The notes under the pieces were generated by a model. It was not told the origin of the DNA, did not search any database, and saw only the letters and a list, made by a program, of their open reading frames with translations. This document shows positions 1-11,149 of a stretch of 64,000 bases of DNA, piece by piece. Source of the stretch: Symbiodinium natans. Its lineage: Eukaryota > Sar > Dinophyceae > Suessiales > Symbiodiniaceae. How positions within the stretch are numbered: the first letter of the stretch is position 1; the number at the start of each line of letters is the position of its first letter. The stretch is taken from NCBI GenBank assembly GCA_905221605.1, contig CAJNDS010002477.1, positions 246,001 through 310,000 of the forward strand. Reading direction: 5' to 3'. The translations under genes were made by a program, and so were the position numbers.

Positions 1-62
1 CAAGCAAACAAGCAAGCAAACAAGCAAGCAAACAAGCAAGCAAACAAGCAAGCAAGCAAGCG
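1..62. repeat. CAAGCAAA-type tandem repeat
   Basis: The window opens with caagcaaa / caag units repeated without interruption to about base 62. The array is cut by the window edge, so its full length is unknown. Confidence 0.9.
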
Positions 63-1480
63 CGCCCCGCGAGCACTTCAACCTTTTCTTTACCTAGCCC
101 TCCTTACTCTCAATGTTGGAACATGTTGGGAATCCCACTTTTTGTGTGTCAAACGAAGCCTGGACGGAGCCCTCTTCCGGGGTGCCGGGGGCGGCGTCTG
201 CTCCGAGGTCAACGCACCTTGGCAACCCCCTCGCCCCCTCCCTCCGGCTGCTCTAGGGCTTTGGGTTCTCTGAGCACTGCCCCACCCCCCCCCCCCCCTG
301 CATCCCTGACTTGAAGCCTTGAAATCCTCCTACACATTTCCGAGGCCCCAAAGCCAGGGTTCGGGGTTCAGCTTTGGGCTTAGGTTCCCTCGACTGATCA
401 AAAGCGAAGCCAGCCGAGGAGGGCACTGGCCAAGGACAGCACTGTGGGGCCTCTTCAGCTCTCTCATGTGGGGGTTTACGTCAGAGTTCGCTGGTGGCAA
501 CAGCCACCGGTGTTGTAACCTTACTTGACGGTCTTGTGTGTTGCAGGGCTCAATGCTTTGGGTTTTAAGCTTTGAGGTTTGGGGCTCAGGTGTTTTGGTA
601 TCTCACCGAATTCTGACCAAAGGGCCCCAAACACCGACACACAAGCAAACGACTCCTTGTCATCACAACCCTTCGAAGCAGACGTATCCGCTCCAAAACC
701 TTTGACTCCCAAGCTCCTAAACCCTGAAACCCCAACTGGACCGAACTACCTGCCTGGTCGATGCTTGCGGGGTGTTCGAGGACCTTTCACACATCGCATC
801 GCAACCACACGATTAAAACCAAGTGTTGGGCTGCAGCATGCCCGCAAACGTAAAAAGCGCGCCGACACGATGCAGCTTAAGCCCACATGGCATGTCATTC
901 TTCAATGCCCTTCAATGCCCTGTGACCAACCTTCGGCGTTGTCATTCGAGCCGACGGGAAACCCACCTGCAAGCAAGAAAGCCAAACAGGACCACCCTAA
1001 ACCCAAAAGACCTAAACCGTAAGGACGAAAACAATGCTCGACCTGCCATGGGCAAGCCGGCAACAGCAGCAGCTGCTGCGGATGCCGCGGCCTGCCAACA
1101 AGGCGCAACAACCTGTGCAAAGCTTCCCTACATCAACGAAGAACTTGCTGCTTCGGTGGGCCGCACGGCCACATGAGCCTCTCCCGGCTACTTAAGTGAT
1201 CTGATATCTCGCGTGCAGATGTCGTGTCTTTTGAACTCTTCCTCGTTCTTACACACGATACTGCTCAGCAAGTATGATGTTTTCAAGTGCGCACTATTCC
1301 TGGGCAACAATTCTAGCGGCTCCCGGCCAGGGTCTGTATTCTGGCTTACGTGCAGGCGTTGGCTACAGTCCTGTCAACTGGCAATGTACGTATTCATGCG
1401 CCTTGCTTTCACGTGCATGCATACACGCAATCAAGCTTACTAAGTGTCAACAAACGTATGAGTATAACATCAGGACACAC
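63..1480. other. No gene recognised
   Basis: Moderate-GC sequence with loose telomere-like words (gggtttgaggttt-like) and a 14-base C run near 284-297. Open frames exist on both strands but none shows a family motif or a convincing splice-bounded exon. A minus-strand stretch at 600-700 could be an exon but has nothing to confirm it. Confidence 0.4.
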
Positions 1481-1496
1481 GCACACACAGCCCCCT

Positions 1497-1945
<449 letters not shown>

Positions 1946-3045
1946 CGCGAGCCCCCGCTCGCACATAGAGAGATGCTACAGAGATATGCAGCATAGTTGA
2001 CAACACATGTACTGCCACATGAACTGCAAAGGAAACTGCAACATGACCTACGACATGACCTGCAACAGCACATGGAGGTGTAGGGTCATTAATGGTGAAG
2101 GTGAAGGTGGATGTGAAAATCGATGTTGACCAATTCACAGAGTAGATTGATTAGGTCCTTTCTTCCCCACCAGACCCACCTTCAGCTGCACACAACGGTG
2201 CCCAGAGGCGACCAAGTACAGACGGACGACACTGCAAGGGTCATACTGACTGCAGCTGCACACATCAGCAGCAGGTGGCAGAAGCGAAAGTGTTGCCGTT
2301 CAAGGTAGGGACCGGGTCTTGTCCTAACATCGCCCAGGGTCGGGCAACCTTGAGCATGTGGCATGCTACCTAGGAGGGGTGAGGCGGCTTCATCTTGCCT
2401 GCCCCGTCTCCTTGCATTGCTTTTGGCAATTTTGCCAAGGAAGAGAGCCCGGTGCCAACATCCGCCAGGCACACTCCCTCTCCACATAAGGCTCTCGAAA
2501 GCACAATGACTCCTCCATGTCATCTGAGACATCTGCCTCTTAACTTGGCCTTGATCTACACCGACAGGTCTGCTGCTAATGGTTGTACCACCTGCTCAGT
2601 CCTAGGTAAGATCGGCATTGCCTTTAAACCTGTGTGTGTAGAGCACCTATGACTTTACCTACTCCTGGAACCAATTCTCGCACCTCCGCAAAACTTAACT
2701 AACACCTTAGAGGCCCTTCAACAAGCATCTTCAAACTTCGGACCTTCTGCAGTACACAGTCAGCATGGCCTGGGCGGCCGCGCACACAGCGGACATGATG
2801 GTCGCAGTGTCTGGACCTTCGGGGCTCAGGGCTGTGGCCTGACTTCGACCCTAGTAGGGGCTGGGAATGGTTGAGGTTTGAAGGATTTAGAGTTGGGAGC
2901 CACAAGGCGGAAACAAGCATCTTTTGAGAGGGTTGGTGCTTCGGTTCTTGAGCTTCGGGTTTCGGATTTAGTGGATCAGGGCTCACGAAGATTCGTCCTA
3001 AGGTGCCCACCAGCAGCAGGAGACCCCACCGAGGACAGCAACCTC
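1946..3045. other. No gene recognised
   Basis: Unique sequence after the CA tract. No splice-bounded exon with protein-family likeness was found on either strand. Confidence 0.35.
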
Positions 3046-3051
3046 GTGCAG

Positions 3052-3122
3052 TTTGGGGTTTAGGGTTTAGGGTTTAGGGTTTAGGGTTTAGGGTTTAGGG
3101 TTTAGGGTTTAGGGTTTAGGGT
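3052..3122 (+). repeat. Interstitial TTTAGGG array
   Basis: About nine perfect TTTAGGG units (G-rich strand on plus), followed by degenerate copies at 3275-3340. The unit is the plant/alveolate telomere repeat, but unique coding DNA lies on both sides, so this is an internal array. Confidence 0.95.
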
Positions 3123-3376
3123 GGGTTTAGGGCCGTAAGCGCTTTAAGGTTTCAGGTTTTAACAACATGATCTAATGCCATCGACCCGGTTGAACAGGCG
3201 CAATCACCTGAGGACCCTGCAGCGGTGGCAAAAGTTGGTGACCAGCACCTTAAGGCAAGAGAGTGAGATACTTGGGTATAGGGTTTAGGGTTTAGGATTT
3301 ATAGGGTTTAGGCTTTAAGGGTTTAGGGTTTAGGGTTCAGGTGACCCCTTTCCACGAGCTGCTGGGGTGCAAGGCA

Positions 3377-5451
3377 TCAGAGCTCGTCAGGCCGGAGCGG
3401 ACTTTTTCTAACGAAGCACAGCAGCTCCAATGCTTCTGCGCCTGTGACCAACTCACTCACTGTTTTTGGCCACCCAACCATACACCCCTAGTTGACCACG
3501 ATGCTACTCGTAGCACTGAAGAGGGGCACTTTCATTATATACAGCTCTGCAACCCCCAGGTACGGGGCCTCACAGACCCTTCTTCATCATCTCAGGCTCG
3601 AGTAGAATGATGCCCAAGACGCACCCCAGCAACAGGATCCCGTCGTAGTCTGGGGAAACCTGCGTTCTCAAAGAGGCTTGCAGAGTTGTGCTCGAAGTGT
3701 CCCAGAAGAACACGACCAGGTACCCTGAAACCGTAAACCCACAGCCACCACGGATTCGGCAACCCCTACCTGACGGCTCATGGGTATTTGTGAGCAAAGT
3801 GCTAAGTCAGATAGCCCAGATTCTGACCTGAACTGCGTGCTTACAACCAGACCTAGTTACCTGTAAACACTCAAGTACAGCCCTCAACAAGGAGCCTGTA
3901 CTCGAAGTTCCTCTGCTTTCTTGACGCTTCTTGCAATCACCGCTCGTCGGTCCTAAGTGGAGGTGAAGGGTTTTGGGTGGACAGATCATCCTTGGCCAAA
4001 CCCCTTTGAAGACTTAAGATGCAAAGTCTTGCTCAGCAGCGACTGCTGCTCGTCGTGCACACTATTTCAAAAGTAGCGTCTCTAAGCGTCTGGAACTCCA
4101 TGCTGAAGCCCGGGAGATCCTTGGCACGTGACAGCGCAAGGTGTTCTGCTTCTGAACTGCCTGGGGTGGCCTGGGGCGACATATCTGCAGCAGTACCGTG
4201 CAATCAAGCGTCGGTGGTCCTGATCGAAGCGCATGGACTCTGCATGTGGTACAGGACCACACCATTCCCATCGACAGAAACTTTGCCAAATACGGCACCA
4301 TTGCCGTCAAAAATCGTCAACAGCGATTTTGCTCCCGCCGAACTTGCCCGAATCATCATCTTGGCGCACTTGAATCTACAACTTTTACACACGGCAAACA
4401 CTTGAGGGAAACCTTGAGATTCACCTTGCTACCGAGCAGCATCCTTCTTGCCCTAAACCCTAAACCCTAAACCCGAAACCCGAAACCCGAAACCCGAAAC
4501 CCTAAACCCTAAACCCTAAACCCTAAACCCTACCCCCTAAACCCTTAAAGGGGCTCCAAGGTACGCGTCTCGCTTGCTGCTGCACATCTGTGATGGTGAT
4601 CATGCCCCCCTCTTGCAAGGTGGCCTCCCGGGCCGAGCCGCGCACCCCTCAAATTAGGGTTTAGGGTTGAGGGTTTGGGGTTTAGGGTTTTAAGGTTTAG
4701 GGATTACCTAAACTCCCCAAAGCCGCCCCACGAAGACCGACACCCCGAATGCCTCCAAACTCCAAGGCCTCGTTGGGGTCTAGGGTTTTGGGTTTAGGGT
4801 TTGGGGTTTAGTGGCTTAGAGGGCAGGAAGGAGCAGGATCCTCTCTCTTTCTCGTCCCCCCCCCCAAGCCTCCAGCACTTTCTTCCCGCTTGGAAGATTG
4901 ATCGGAAAGGACTGTACCTTGGCGCCATGTCTAATCGCCCTGAACCTCTCCGTCTCTATGCCATTCAAAGCAATGGCACTCCTGAACCTTCAAACGAAAG
5001 TCTGGATTCTCATGGGAGACCCTAGGTACAGGGCTAGTGATGTGCGCCATGTCGATAATGAAGCGTGACTCGCTGTCTTTCATCACAAACTCTGCACCTG
5101 GGCTCATCAGGGTTTATCGGGGTTCGTAGGGGCTCGTACATGTAGGGGCTTGTTGTTCCAGAAAAGGGTCCCAAAAGTGTCTCTGCGGCTGAGATTCAAA
5201 GCACGGGAATTGGAACTGCCTGCGCGGAGAGGAGCGCGGCGGCTGCACCGGAATCCTTGACCATGAATGGGTCGCTCTGGGCGGGCGTTGACGGCGGCTT
5301 GAAGAAGTGGCTGCAGCAGAGCACTATGAGGATGACCACCAAGACAAGGATGACCACGTCCAGCAGCATGCTGCCCACGTTCATGGCGCTCTCTGAACGC
5401 ACGTAGCTTTCCATGAATGCAAGGGACATGACCTTGGCGTTCATTGAAATG
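3377..5451 (-). CDS. Membrane protein with tubby-C/LURP-one/scramblase-like domain (multi-exon, 5' end not found)
   Basis: Exons read from high to low coordinate: 5451-5220, 5089-5030, 4368-4258, 4170-4063, 3915-3882, 3724-3578, about 3546-3495, and 3441-3377 with stop TGA at 3379-3377. Reading phases agree at each junction; donors include GC (after 5220) and GT (after 5030). The first exon holds one hydrophobic helix (LDVVILVLVVILIVLCC). Later exons read FVMKDSESRFIIDMA, LLTIFDGNGAVFGKVSVDG and, near the end, VSPDYDGILLLGCVLGIILL. Alternating beta-rich strands that end in a hydrophobic helix preceded by a D-containing turn are what the tubby-C-like superfamily (LURP-one, phospholipid scramblases) looks like. 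That assignment is inference from pattern only. The first exon starts in phase 2, so at least one exon lies upstream of 5451. No start codon is assigned. Confidence 0.5.
4448..4535 (-). repeat. CCCTAAA / CCCGAAA array
   Basis: About twelve heptamers, with a central block in which CCCTAAA is replaced by CCCGAAA. It lies in the intron between the exons ending at 5030 and starting at 4368, in the opposite orientation to the 3.05 kb array. Further G-strand words lie at 4655-4700 and 4778-4812. Confidence 0.9.
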
Positions 5452-7460
5452 CTGGAGACGCACCCGGGATTTCTTGTGCTTGGCATTTGACAACGCCCAT
5501 CCTAGACCCTGTTCTTTTTCTCCCCTTGCATTCCTTCGTCTTTCCTTCTTGCTGGCGTTCCCTCCTTGCCTCGAAATTTTGGCGGCTTCCAAACACGAAT
5601 CCCCACGCCCTGAGCCCCAGACCCAGCAAGAAAATACTGGCCGACCCATAATCCACCTAACCTCACCATACCTCACCTGGCTTGGCACGACCCCCAACCA
5701 GACCCTAATTCGCCTGGCCCCGGCGTTGTGGCATCAGAGGGATTCCCCTCCCTCTAAATCCCCTCTCACGGTTACCCCCACGCTTTTGGGAAGTGTTCGG
5801 GGTTTGTTCTACGGAGCACTGGGAGTTAGGTTCCTCGGCTTGACCTAGCAGGGTGTGGGCAGGAGCTTTTGCCCCTGCCCCTGTACCCCCCCTCCTCTCC
5901 CTGCCCCGACAGGCGCCGCTCATGCTACTTAGGCAGGCGGGGGAAGCTCTTGAAGAGAACGATAGCGTGCGGCATCATAGTCGTGGTGCGACATTGCCAT
6001 TGAACAGCCATGGCGGCTCCTCTGCTGTAGCGATGGACGCGCTCACTAAAACCCTGCACCCGCAAAGCGTCTGCGCACCCGGGCCAGGCCGAGGCGGACG
6101 ACGCGCAGCGGTTAAAATTAAGCCCAATGAAAGCCTTGGTTTGTTTGAAGGGTTTTGGGCCTTTTAGGGTCGGGGTCTAGATTTTTTTGTTGGGCGGAGA
6201 ATCCCCACCTCGCCGGGGCCGGCCGGACGCAGCGCATGCAGCGCTGCTGGCGACCTCGGCGTACTGGACGCGAAACCGCTAAGGCCTAAAGGAGCCCAAG
6301 CCGTCGAAACATGTCTTAGCATGTCCGTTGCTGTGCATCTTCGGGTGACGAGCCTTTCTGCTTCAAGGGTGGAAGTGGAGGGCCTCTGGGGCTCTCGGGG
6401 CTCTAGAACAGCTTTAGGACGGCTACGCGCTGCGCTTTGGCGCAGTCATCAGGTGGAACTTGCTGCCTCAGTCCAATCTTTTCTTAGGCGGCAGTGGTAA
6501 AGTAGCGAATGTATATACCTGCTTCTGTGGCAACCAATGCCATGCAGCGCTAGACTCAGATGTATTTCACTCTACCCACCTGTCTGAGGACTTTTTCTGG
6601 CTTTTTCAGGCTGTCCAGATGCACATCTCCTTGAAGGACCGGACTCTATCTACGGGCAACAAATTTAAAGCGATGTTGTTCTAACGTGCCAAGGTGAGTG
6701 TATCGAGGCCGTTGAAGTAAGCAGGCCCCACGCACTAGCGGAAGCCTCGGGACCTAACTTTCACGAAAGCCGAAGTTCACCTGTCGTGAGTGCTGCCTGG
6801 CTTGCCGGACTCCAAGTATCCTTGCTACTCAACAATGTGGAGTGAATCCTATCCAGGTTCAGTCGTGTTGCGCATGCGCTAGTGGACTCGCCAGACTGCG
6901 GTTCACGTCAATGTAGCTCGTCTGAGTGATGTTCTGATTCACCTGCGCAGCACTTTGACGGCACGGCGCGCAAGTGTCCACGGCAACCATTCCGACCCGA
7001 ACACGACCCTCCGACACTCTTCAAAACAGAGGTGACGTGGCAGACTTCTGCTTCTGTCCCGGATCGCAAGTCACCAACCCCGCATTCAAAGGTTTACATC
7101 GTGACGCCGTTAAGCGCAAAACCTCCCTAGAATTTCTGAAGCCCTAAATTGACCCTCCCTGAGCATGCTTGTGGGTCTGTGGACGCATGGGGCTTGGGCT
7201 CGGGCCTGGGATTTGGGGATTATGGGTTTGCATCCTTGCTTCTTGACCAGGCCAAGACTCTAAGACTACCATGGGCTGCCGTGCAAGGAGGTCGGACATG
7301 AACAACTGTACAACCAGGCACAGGCCGGAGCCCTAGATCTGACGATGTTGTTTAGGGGTGTGGCGCTTCGTCTTCACAGCAGCAATGATGGCTGCAGGGC
7401 AAGGACTGCTCCCCAATCACAGGGACCTACGGTCTAGGCCGATCTTGCCCACACCCTCAC
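5452..7460. other. No confident gene; possible first exon near 6.0 kb
   Basis: No family motif was seen. On the minus strand around 6035-5945 an ATG-led open frame (MAMSHHDYDAARYRSLQE) has protein-like composition and could be a first exon of the membrane-protein gene downstream, but no splice link could be shown. Confidence 0.25.
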
Positions 7461-7610
7461 CCACGCCTGGAGAAAGGACGCTTCTGGAACTAGGTCGTCA
7501 TCTCTGCAGTCGGCGCTCGAGCATGACACCTCGAGGCCTACGGCCAGCTTCCAGAGCAAAGCCAACGCTGCCCATGCGACCTTGGAGCTCCGAGAGTCGT
7601 GGGACTCAGT
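7461..7610 (-). CDS. Candidate internal exon, unknown product
   Basis: A 50-codon open stretch bounded by an AG acceptor (ctgacaaag) and a good GT donor (gcgtgg|gtgaggg), in phase 0 at both ends. The translation is mixed and protein-like (SSKVAWAALALLWKLAVGLE). No domain recognised and no linked neighbours found. The plus strand is also open here, so strand is inferred from the splice sites. Confidence 0.4.
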
Positions 7611-7989
7611 CTTTGTCAGCAATGTATCCCTACCACGACGCAAGACCAAGGGCCGCGCCCACAACTGCCTCTCCATGGTACACGTATGTAGGGTTCGGTC
7701 CCCCCCTCTGCGGGCTTGAGCCCAAAGGCACGGAGGACATCAGAGGACTGCTCTTCAAGACGCGTGCAGCCAAGCCCTGAACTTATGCTTGCGCACCCTC
7801 CGCCCCCGTGTTCCCCACCCCCCCCCCTTCCCCTAGCCAGGGTACCCCCCGCCCTTGCCCTGCCCAGGTCCCCACGGGGCTTTATTGAAGAAATTAAGGT
7901 TCCGCATAAATTTCCTTTTGCAACTTTAGTACAAAAGACGTTCCTGTCAATTTCAACTCACAAGCTGGCTTGCGTGTTTAGGGGTCAGC

Positions 7990-8042
7990 GTTGGCTTGAG
8001 GGTTTAGGCGGTTTAGGGTTGAGGGTTGAGGGTTGAGGGTTT
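7990..8042 (+). repeat. Degenerate telomere-like words (GGGTTGA, TTTAGGG)
   Basis: Repeated gggttga heptamers next to tttaggg units, a variant not seen as a block elsewhere in the window. Confidence 0.7.
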
Positions 8043-8648
8043 TCCCGCGCCCGCCCTGTGGCTCATGGTGGGTTTAGGGTTTGAGTTGGAGGGGCGTAGG
8101 GTTTCGTGGGGCATGGGCTATAGGGTTTGTGGGGTCGGTCGAGAACACGGAGCACTGCAGGCAAACCCAACCCCTTCAAAAACCCAAAACTCCAAAACGC
8201 TGGGAGTACCAGAAGGCATGGCTGCGAGACTTCCTGAAACGATGAAGGTGAGAAAGGGATCAAACCGCCAGGGTTGGTTTTCTTCGTTTGTCTGTTATTT
8301 GTTGAACACATACCTTAGACTGAAGTGTTCGTGGGAGGTCAGAAAAGGCCGAATGCCCAACAGGACAGCGCGACATGCACAGCGAACTGCACTGCAGGTG
8401 CTGTTCCACTTGGCCACCCCGCTATCCACAAGAATGTCGTCGTAGTGACTTTGGAGAACCTGTCACAGGGTAAGCGTCACGAGGACTAGGGCTCTCCGGA
8501 TGCGGAAACCCAACCCATCAACCTACATGTACCTACCTCGGCAGAGGACGTTGCAGGGCAGGCGACTGAGGCACTTGGAGCATGTACCTCACACCTCAGC
8601 TCGTGCGATTGGGACAATCTTCAGGGCGCAGAGGGAGCAGCTGCAAAT

Positions 8649-9735
8649 CTACGAGCTTTCTCTGAATTCCACGTGCGATGCTCCACAGCGTATGGGCAAG
8701 GAGTGGGCTTGGGCAGATGTTGTTCCCCATCGATTCCCGCGGCCTGGTGCAAAGCAGAGAACGTGGCCTTTGCCTGTGCTCGCTCCTCTCACAGCTCAGC
8801 GGGGGCACATCGGCCTCATTCAGCTCCTTCACAAAGTCTAGCTTCTTGGAGATCTGCAAGATTTCACCTGAAAAGTTCCAAAATCCGCTTCCCTTTCTCG
8901 ACAAGTCTGCATACAAGCGAGGCTACTCTGCGACTATCTTGCCGGCTCTCCACATGCTCAAGAATTACACGTCTTTGCTTCCTTGCTTCCGTCTCAGCAG
9001 GGGATGTGATCGTCAATTTCAAGCCCGACTGGGGGGAAGTGTCTCAGGTCCAGGCCTTTTGCGGAGGGCGTCTTCAAGGCACAGCGGCTCTCTTTGACGT
9101 GCACTTCCATGCCCAGCTCTTGTTTAAAGGGCGGCCATTGCACTTTCTCTGTCTCTGTGGTCTCCCTGTCACGGTACGTCCTGCCCGCGCCTTTCGTTTC
9201 TTTCCCAGTCACGTCTTTCTCGCCCTCTCTCTCTCTCTCTCTCTCTCTCGCTCTCTCTCGCTCCCTCTCGCTCCCTCTATCTCTCTGTCTCTCTCTGTCT
9301 TTCTTTCGCTTCTTCGTCTTAGCGGCCTAGGAGCCCAAGCTACCAAACCTGAAGCCCAGACCATCAAACCGAGCTCCGCGCGATTCATTTCAGCCTGCTG
9401 GTCCCTGAGCTCCGCTTGATGGCTTGCAAGCTCCTGCAAGCTCGCCCAAACCTTGGCAAAGCTTTTGGGGGGCTCAGGGTCCGAACTTCCTTGTCTCCAA
9501 GACTTCAAGACGTCCATGGGAGGTTGTGCGAGCTTTGCCCCGCAACAAAGGGGTGCCTTCCCACCCTTGGACAAAGACCCGGCACCCAGCCGTCTAAACG
9601 AGTTTAAACGCGTCGAAACCTTCTAAAAACTTCATCAACGCCAGCCCCGCACTCGGCACAGGAACTGAGCTCGCTGGCATTCTCATGACTCTCATGATCC
9701 CGCTGCATCTGGGCTATCTCCTCCTCGCAGGGGGT
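8649..9735 (-). CDS. Multi-exon gene of unknown function with short coiled coil
   Basis: Exons in order: 9735-9631, 9565-9370, 9118-8999, 8867-8793, and a probable last exon ending with a stop at 8651-8649. Phases agree across the first three junctions; donors are GT, GT, GC and GT. The first exon reads EEEIAQMQRDHESHENASEL then SSCAECGAGVDE. The second is Q/E/A rich with a likely coiled coil (ASLQELASHQAELRDQQAEM). The third ends PPVGLEIDDHIP and the fourth reads ISKKLDFVKELNEADVPPL. No known domain recognised. An upstream exon is likely because no start codon is seen before 9735. The coiled-coil gene that ends at 9980 lies immediately upstream, so a link to that gene through an unseen intron cannot be excluded. 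Confidence 0.5.
9219..9300. repeat. (CT)n microsatellite
   Basis: Mostly ct dinucleotides with interrupting g. It lies in the intron between the exons at 9370 and 9118. Confidence 0.9.
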
Positions 9736-9979
9736 CTTAAGGGCTTCTGGTTTGGGATTGAGGTTTAGGGGTTTAGGATATGGGTTGTCGGCTCCTTGTC
9801 TAACCCTGCCCTGGGAAAGAAGCGCTCAGAACTGGCAAATGTGCTAAGGTATGCGACATGTCTTGTACATCGAGTTGGCAAATGTGCTGTAGACTTTTTC
9901 TCTTTCTGCCCGATGCTACCAGTGGTGACGGCAGCCCCAATGCCGCTGACTGTACAAGGGAGGGCGGGAGGTGGCTGCT

Positions 9980-11118
9980 CTAGTCTTCCTCTGGGTCGGC
10001 AGCTGGCTTGACTTCGTGTTCTCCATCCTCGTCTTCCTCGTCCTTCTCTTCGTCTTCTTCAACCTCTTCCTCTTCCTCACGACTGATGGCCGGAGAGTCG
10101 CCCTTGAAGACGTGTACGGGGAAGAAGCTCTTTTTCACCTGCTCGGCCAACTGGTCGCCAGTCATGTTCTCGCCCTCGTCTAGCAAGGCACTTAGGGTTT
10201 CGAGTGCATCTGCGGTATAGACCTCTATTTCCTTTTGCTTCTTCACGACCAAGTGTGGTCGGTAACGTCTCATTAAGATATGCACACGACTCTCTAGCTT
10301 TCCACACTGCCAAGCACTTTGGAAGCGCACTAACTTTGTACACTCCGTCAAAGCCAGGCTCATGGTTGCTGGAACCATGAGCCTGGCTTTGACGGAGTGT
10401 ACAAAGTTAGTGCGCTTCCAAAGTGCTTGGCAGTGTGGAAAGCTAGAGAGTCGTGTGCATAAGTTGCCAGGTAGATCACCCAATTGGTGCTGTGGAGGAA
10501 CTGCATCTGACTGGCTGCTGGTGCCGCGGCTTTTGTCGACTTCTTCGGAGCTTTGAGCTTTGCATCGGCCTTCCTTTTCTTGCTCGGAGTCTCTGGCTTG
10601 CTCGTTGCCAGGTCGATGCCCTGCTTCTTCTCGTTCTCCTTAGCCAGCAGCTTGCATTCGCTAATGAGGTCTTCCTTCTTCTTTTGCAAGTGGACGACAT
10701 CGGCTCGCAAGTTCTCGATTGTGTTCTCTTCGTCCTCCTTCGCCTTAGCCAGCAGCTTGCATTCGCCAATGAGGTCTTCCTTCTTCTTTTGCAAGTGGAC
10801 GACATCGGCTCGCAAGTTCTCGATTGTGATCAGCTGTTGCCTAATGACACCCGATTGCTTGTCAATCGTTTTGGTCTGCATAGTCTGCTGATACATGGAC
10901 ATCACGGCCATAGGTGTTGCGGAGCTTTGCATGGCTTCCCTGCATAGATCATTGACCATCTGCGTGTCTCCCGGCTGGGAGAGATTCGTCGACATAGGCT
11001 CCTGAGGTGGCTGAGCCAAACCCATCTCTGCCACCTCTTTGGGAACATGAGCCTCCATGTCGATTGTTGGCTTGTCCCAAGAAAAGGACATAAGGGCACA
11101 ACTCTTCACGAAACTCAA
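9980..11118 (-). CDS. Coiled-coil protein with basic patch and acidic C-terminal tail, split by a fold-back
   Basis: One part runs from the ATG at 11118 to about 10465; the second from about 10275 to a stop at 9982-9980. The first part has a long coiled coil containing a 35-residue duplicated module (IENLRADVVHLQKKKEDLI occurs twice), then a Lys-rich, nuclear-localisation-like patch (PSKKRKADAKLKAPKK). The second part reads ADALETLSALLDEGENMTGD and ends in a run of Glu/Asp. Between them lies a perfect 89-bp inverted repeat (10279-10461), so the two parts are joined either by an intron that contains the fold-back or are broken by it. The exact splice sites could not be settled. Basic patch plus acidic tail suggests a nuclear or chromatin-associated protein; that is inference. 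The start may be further upstream. Confidence 0.55.
10279..10461. repeat. Perfect 89-bp inverted repeat with 5-base loop
   Basis: Bases 10279-10367 are the exact reverse complement of 10373-10461, with gctgg between them. No target-site duplication is evident at the ends. It sits between the two halves of the coiled-coil gene. Confidence 0.97.
10640..10828 (-). repeat. 105-bp in-frame tandem duplication inside the coiled-coil gene
   Basis: Copies at 10640-10723 and 10745-10828 match over 84 bases with one difference, offset 105 bases (35 codons, five heptads). Confidence 0.93.
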
Positions 11119-11149
11119 CCTCTCAAACCAAAATGGCTAGCTGCCGAGC

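Noticed and set aside
3052-3122. A true chromosome end
   Set aside because: Unique sequence with coding exons lies on both sides, and arrays occur in both orientations throughout.
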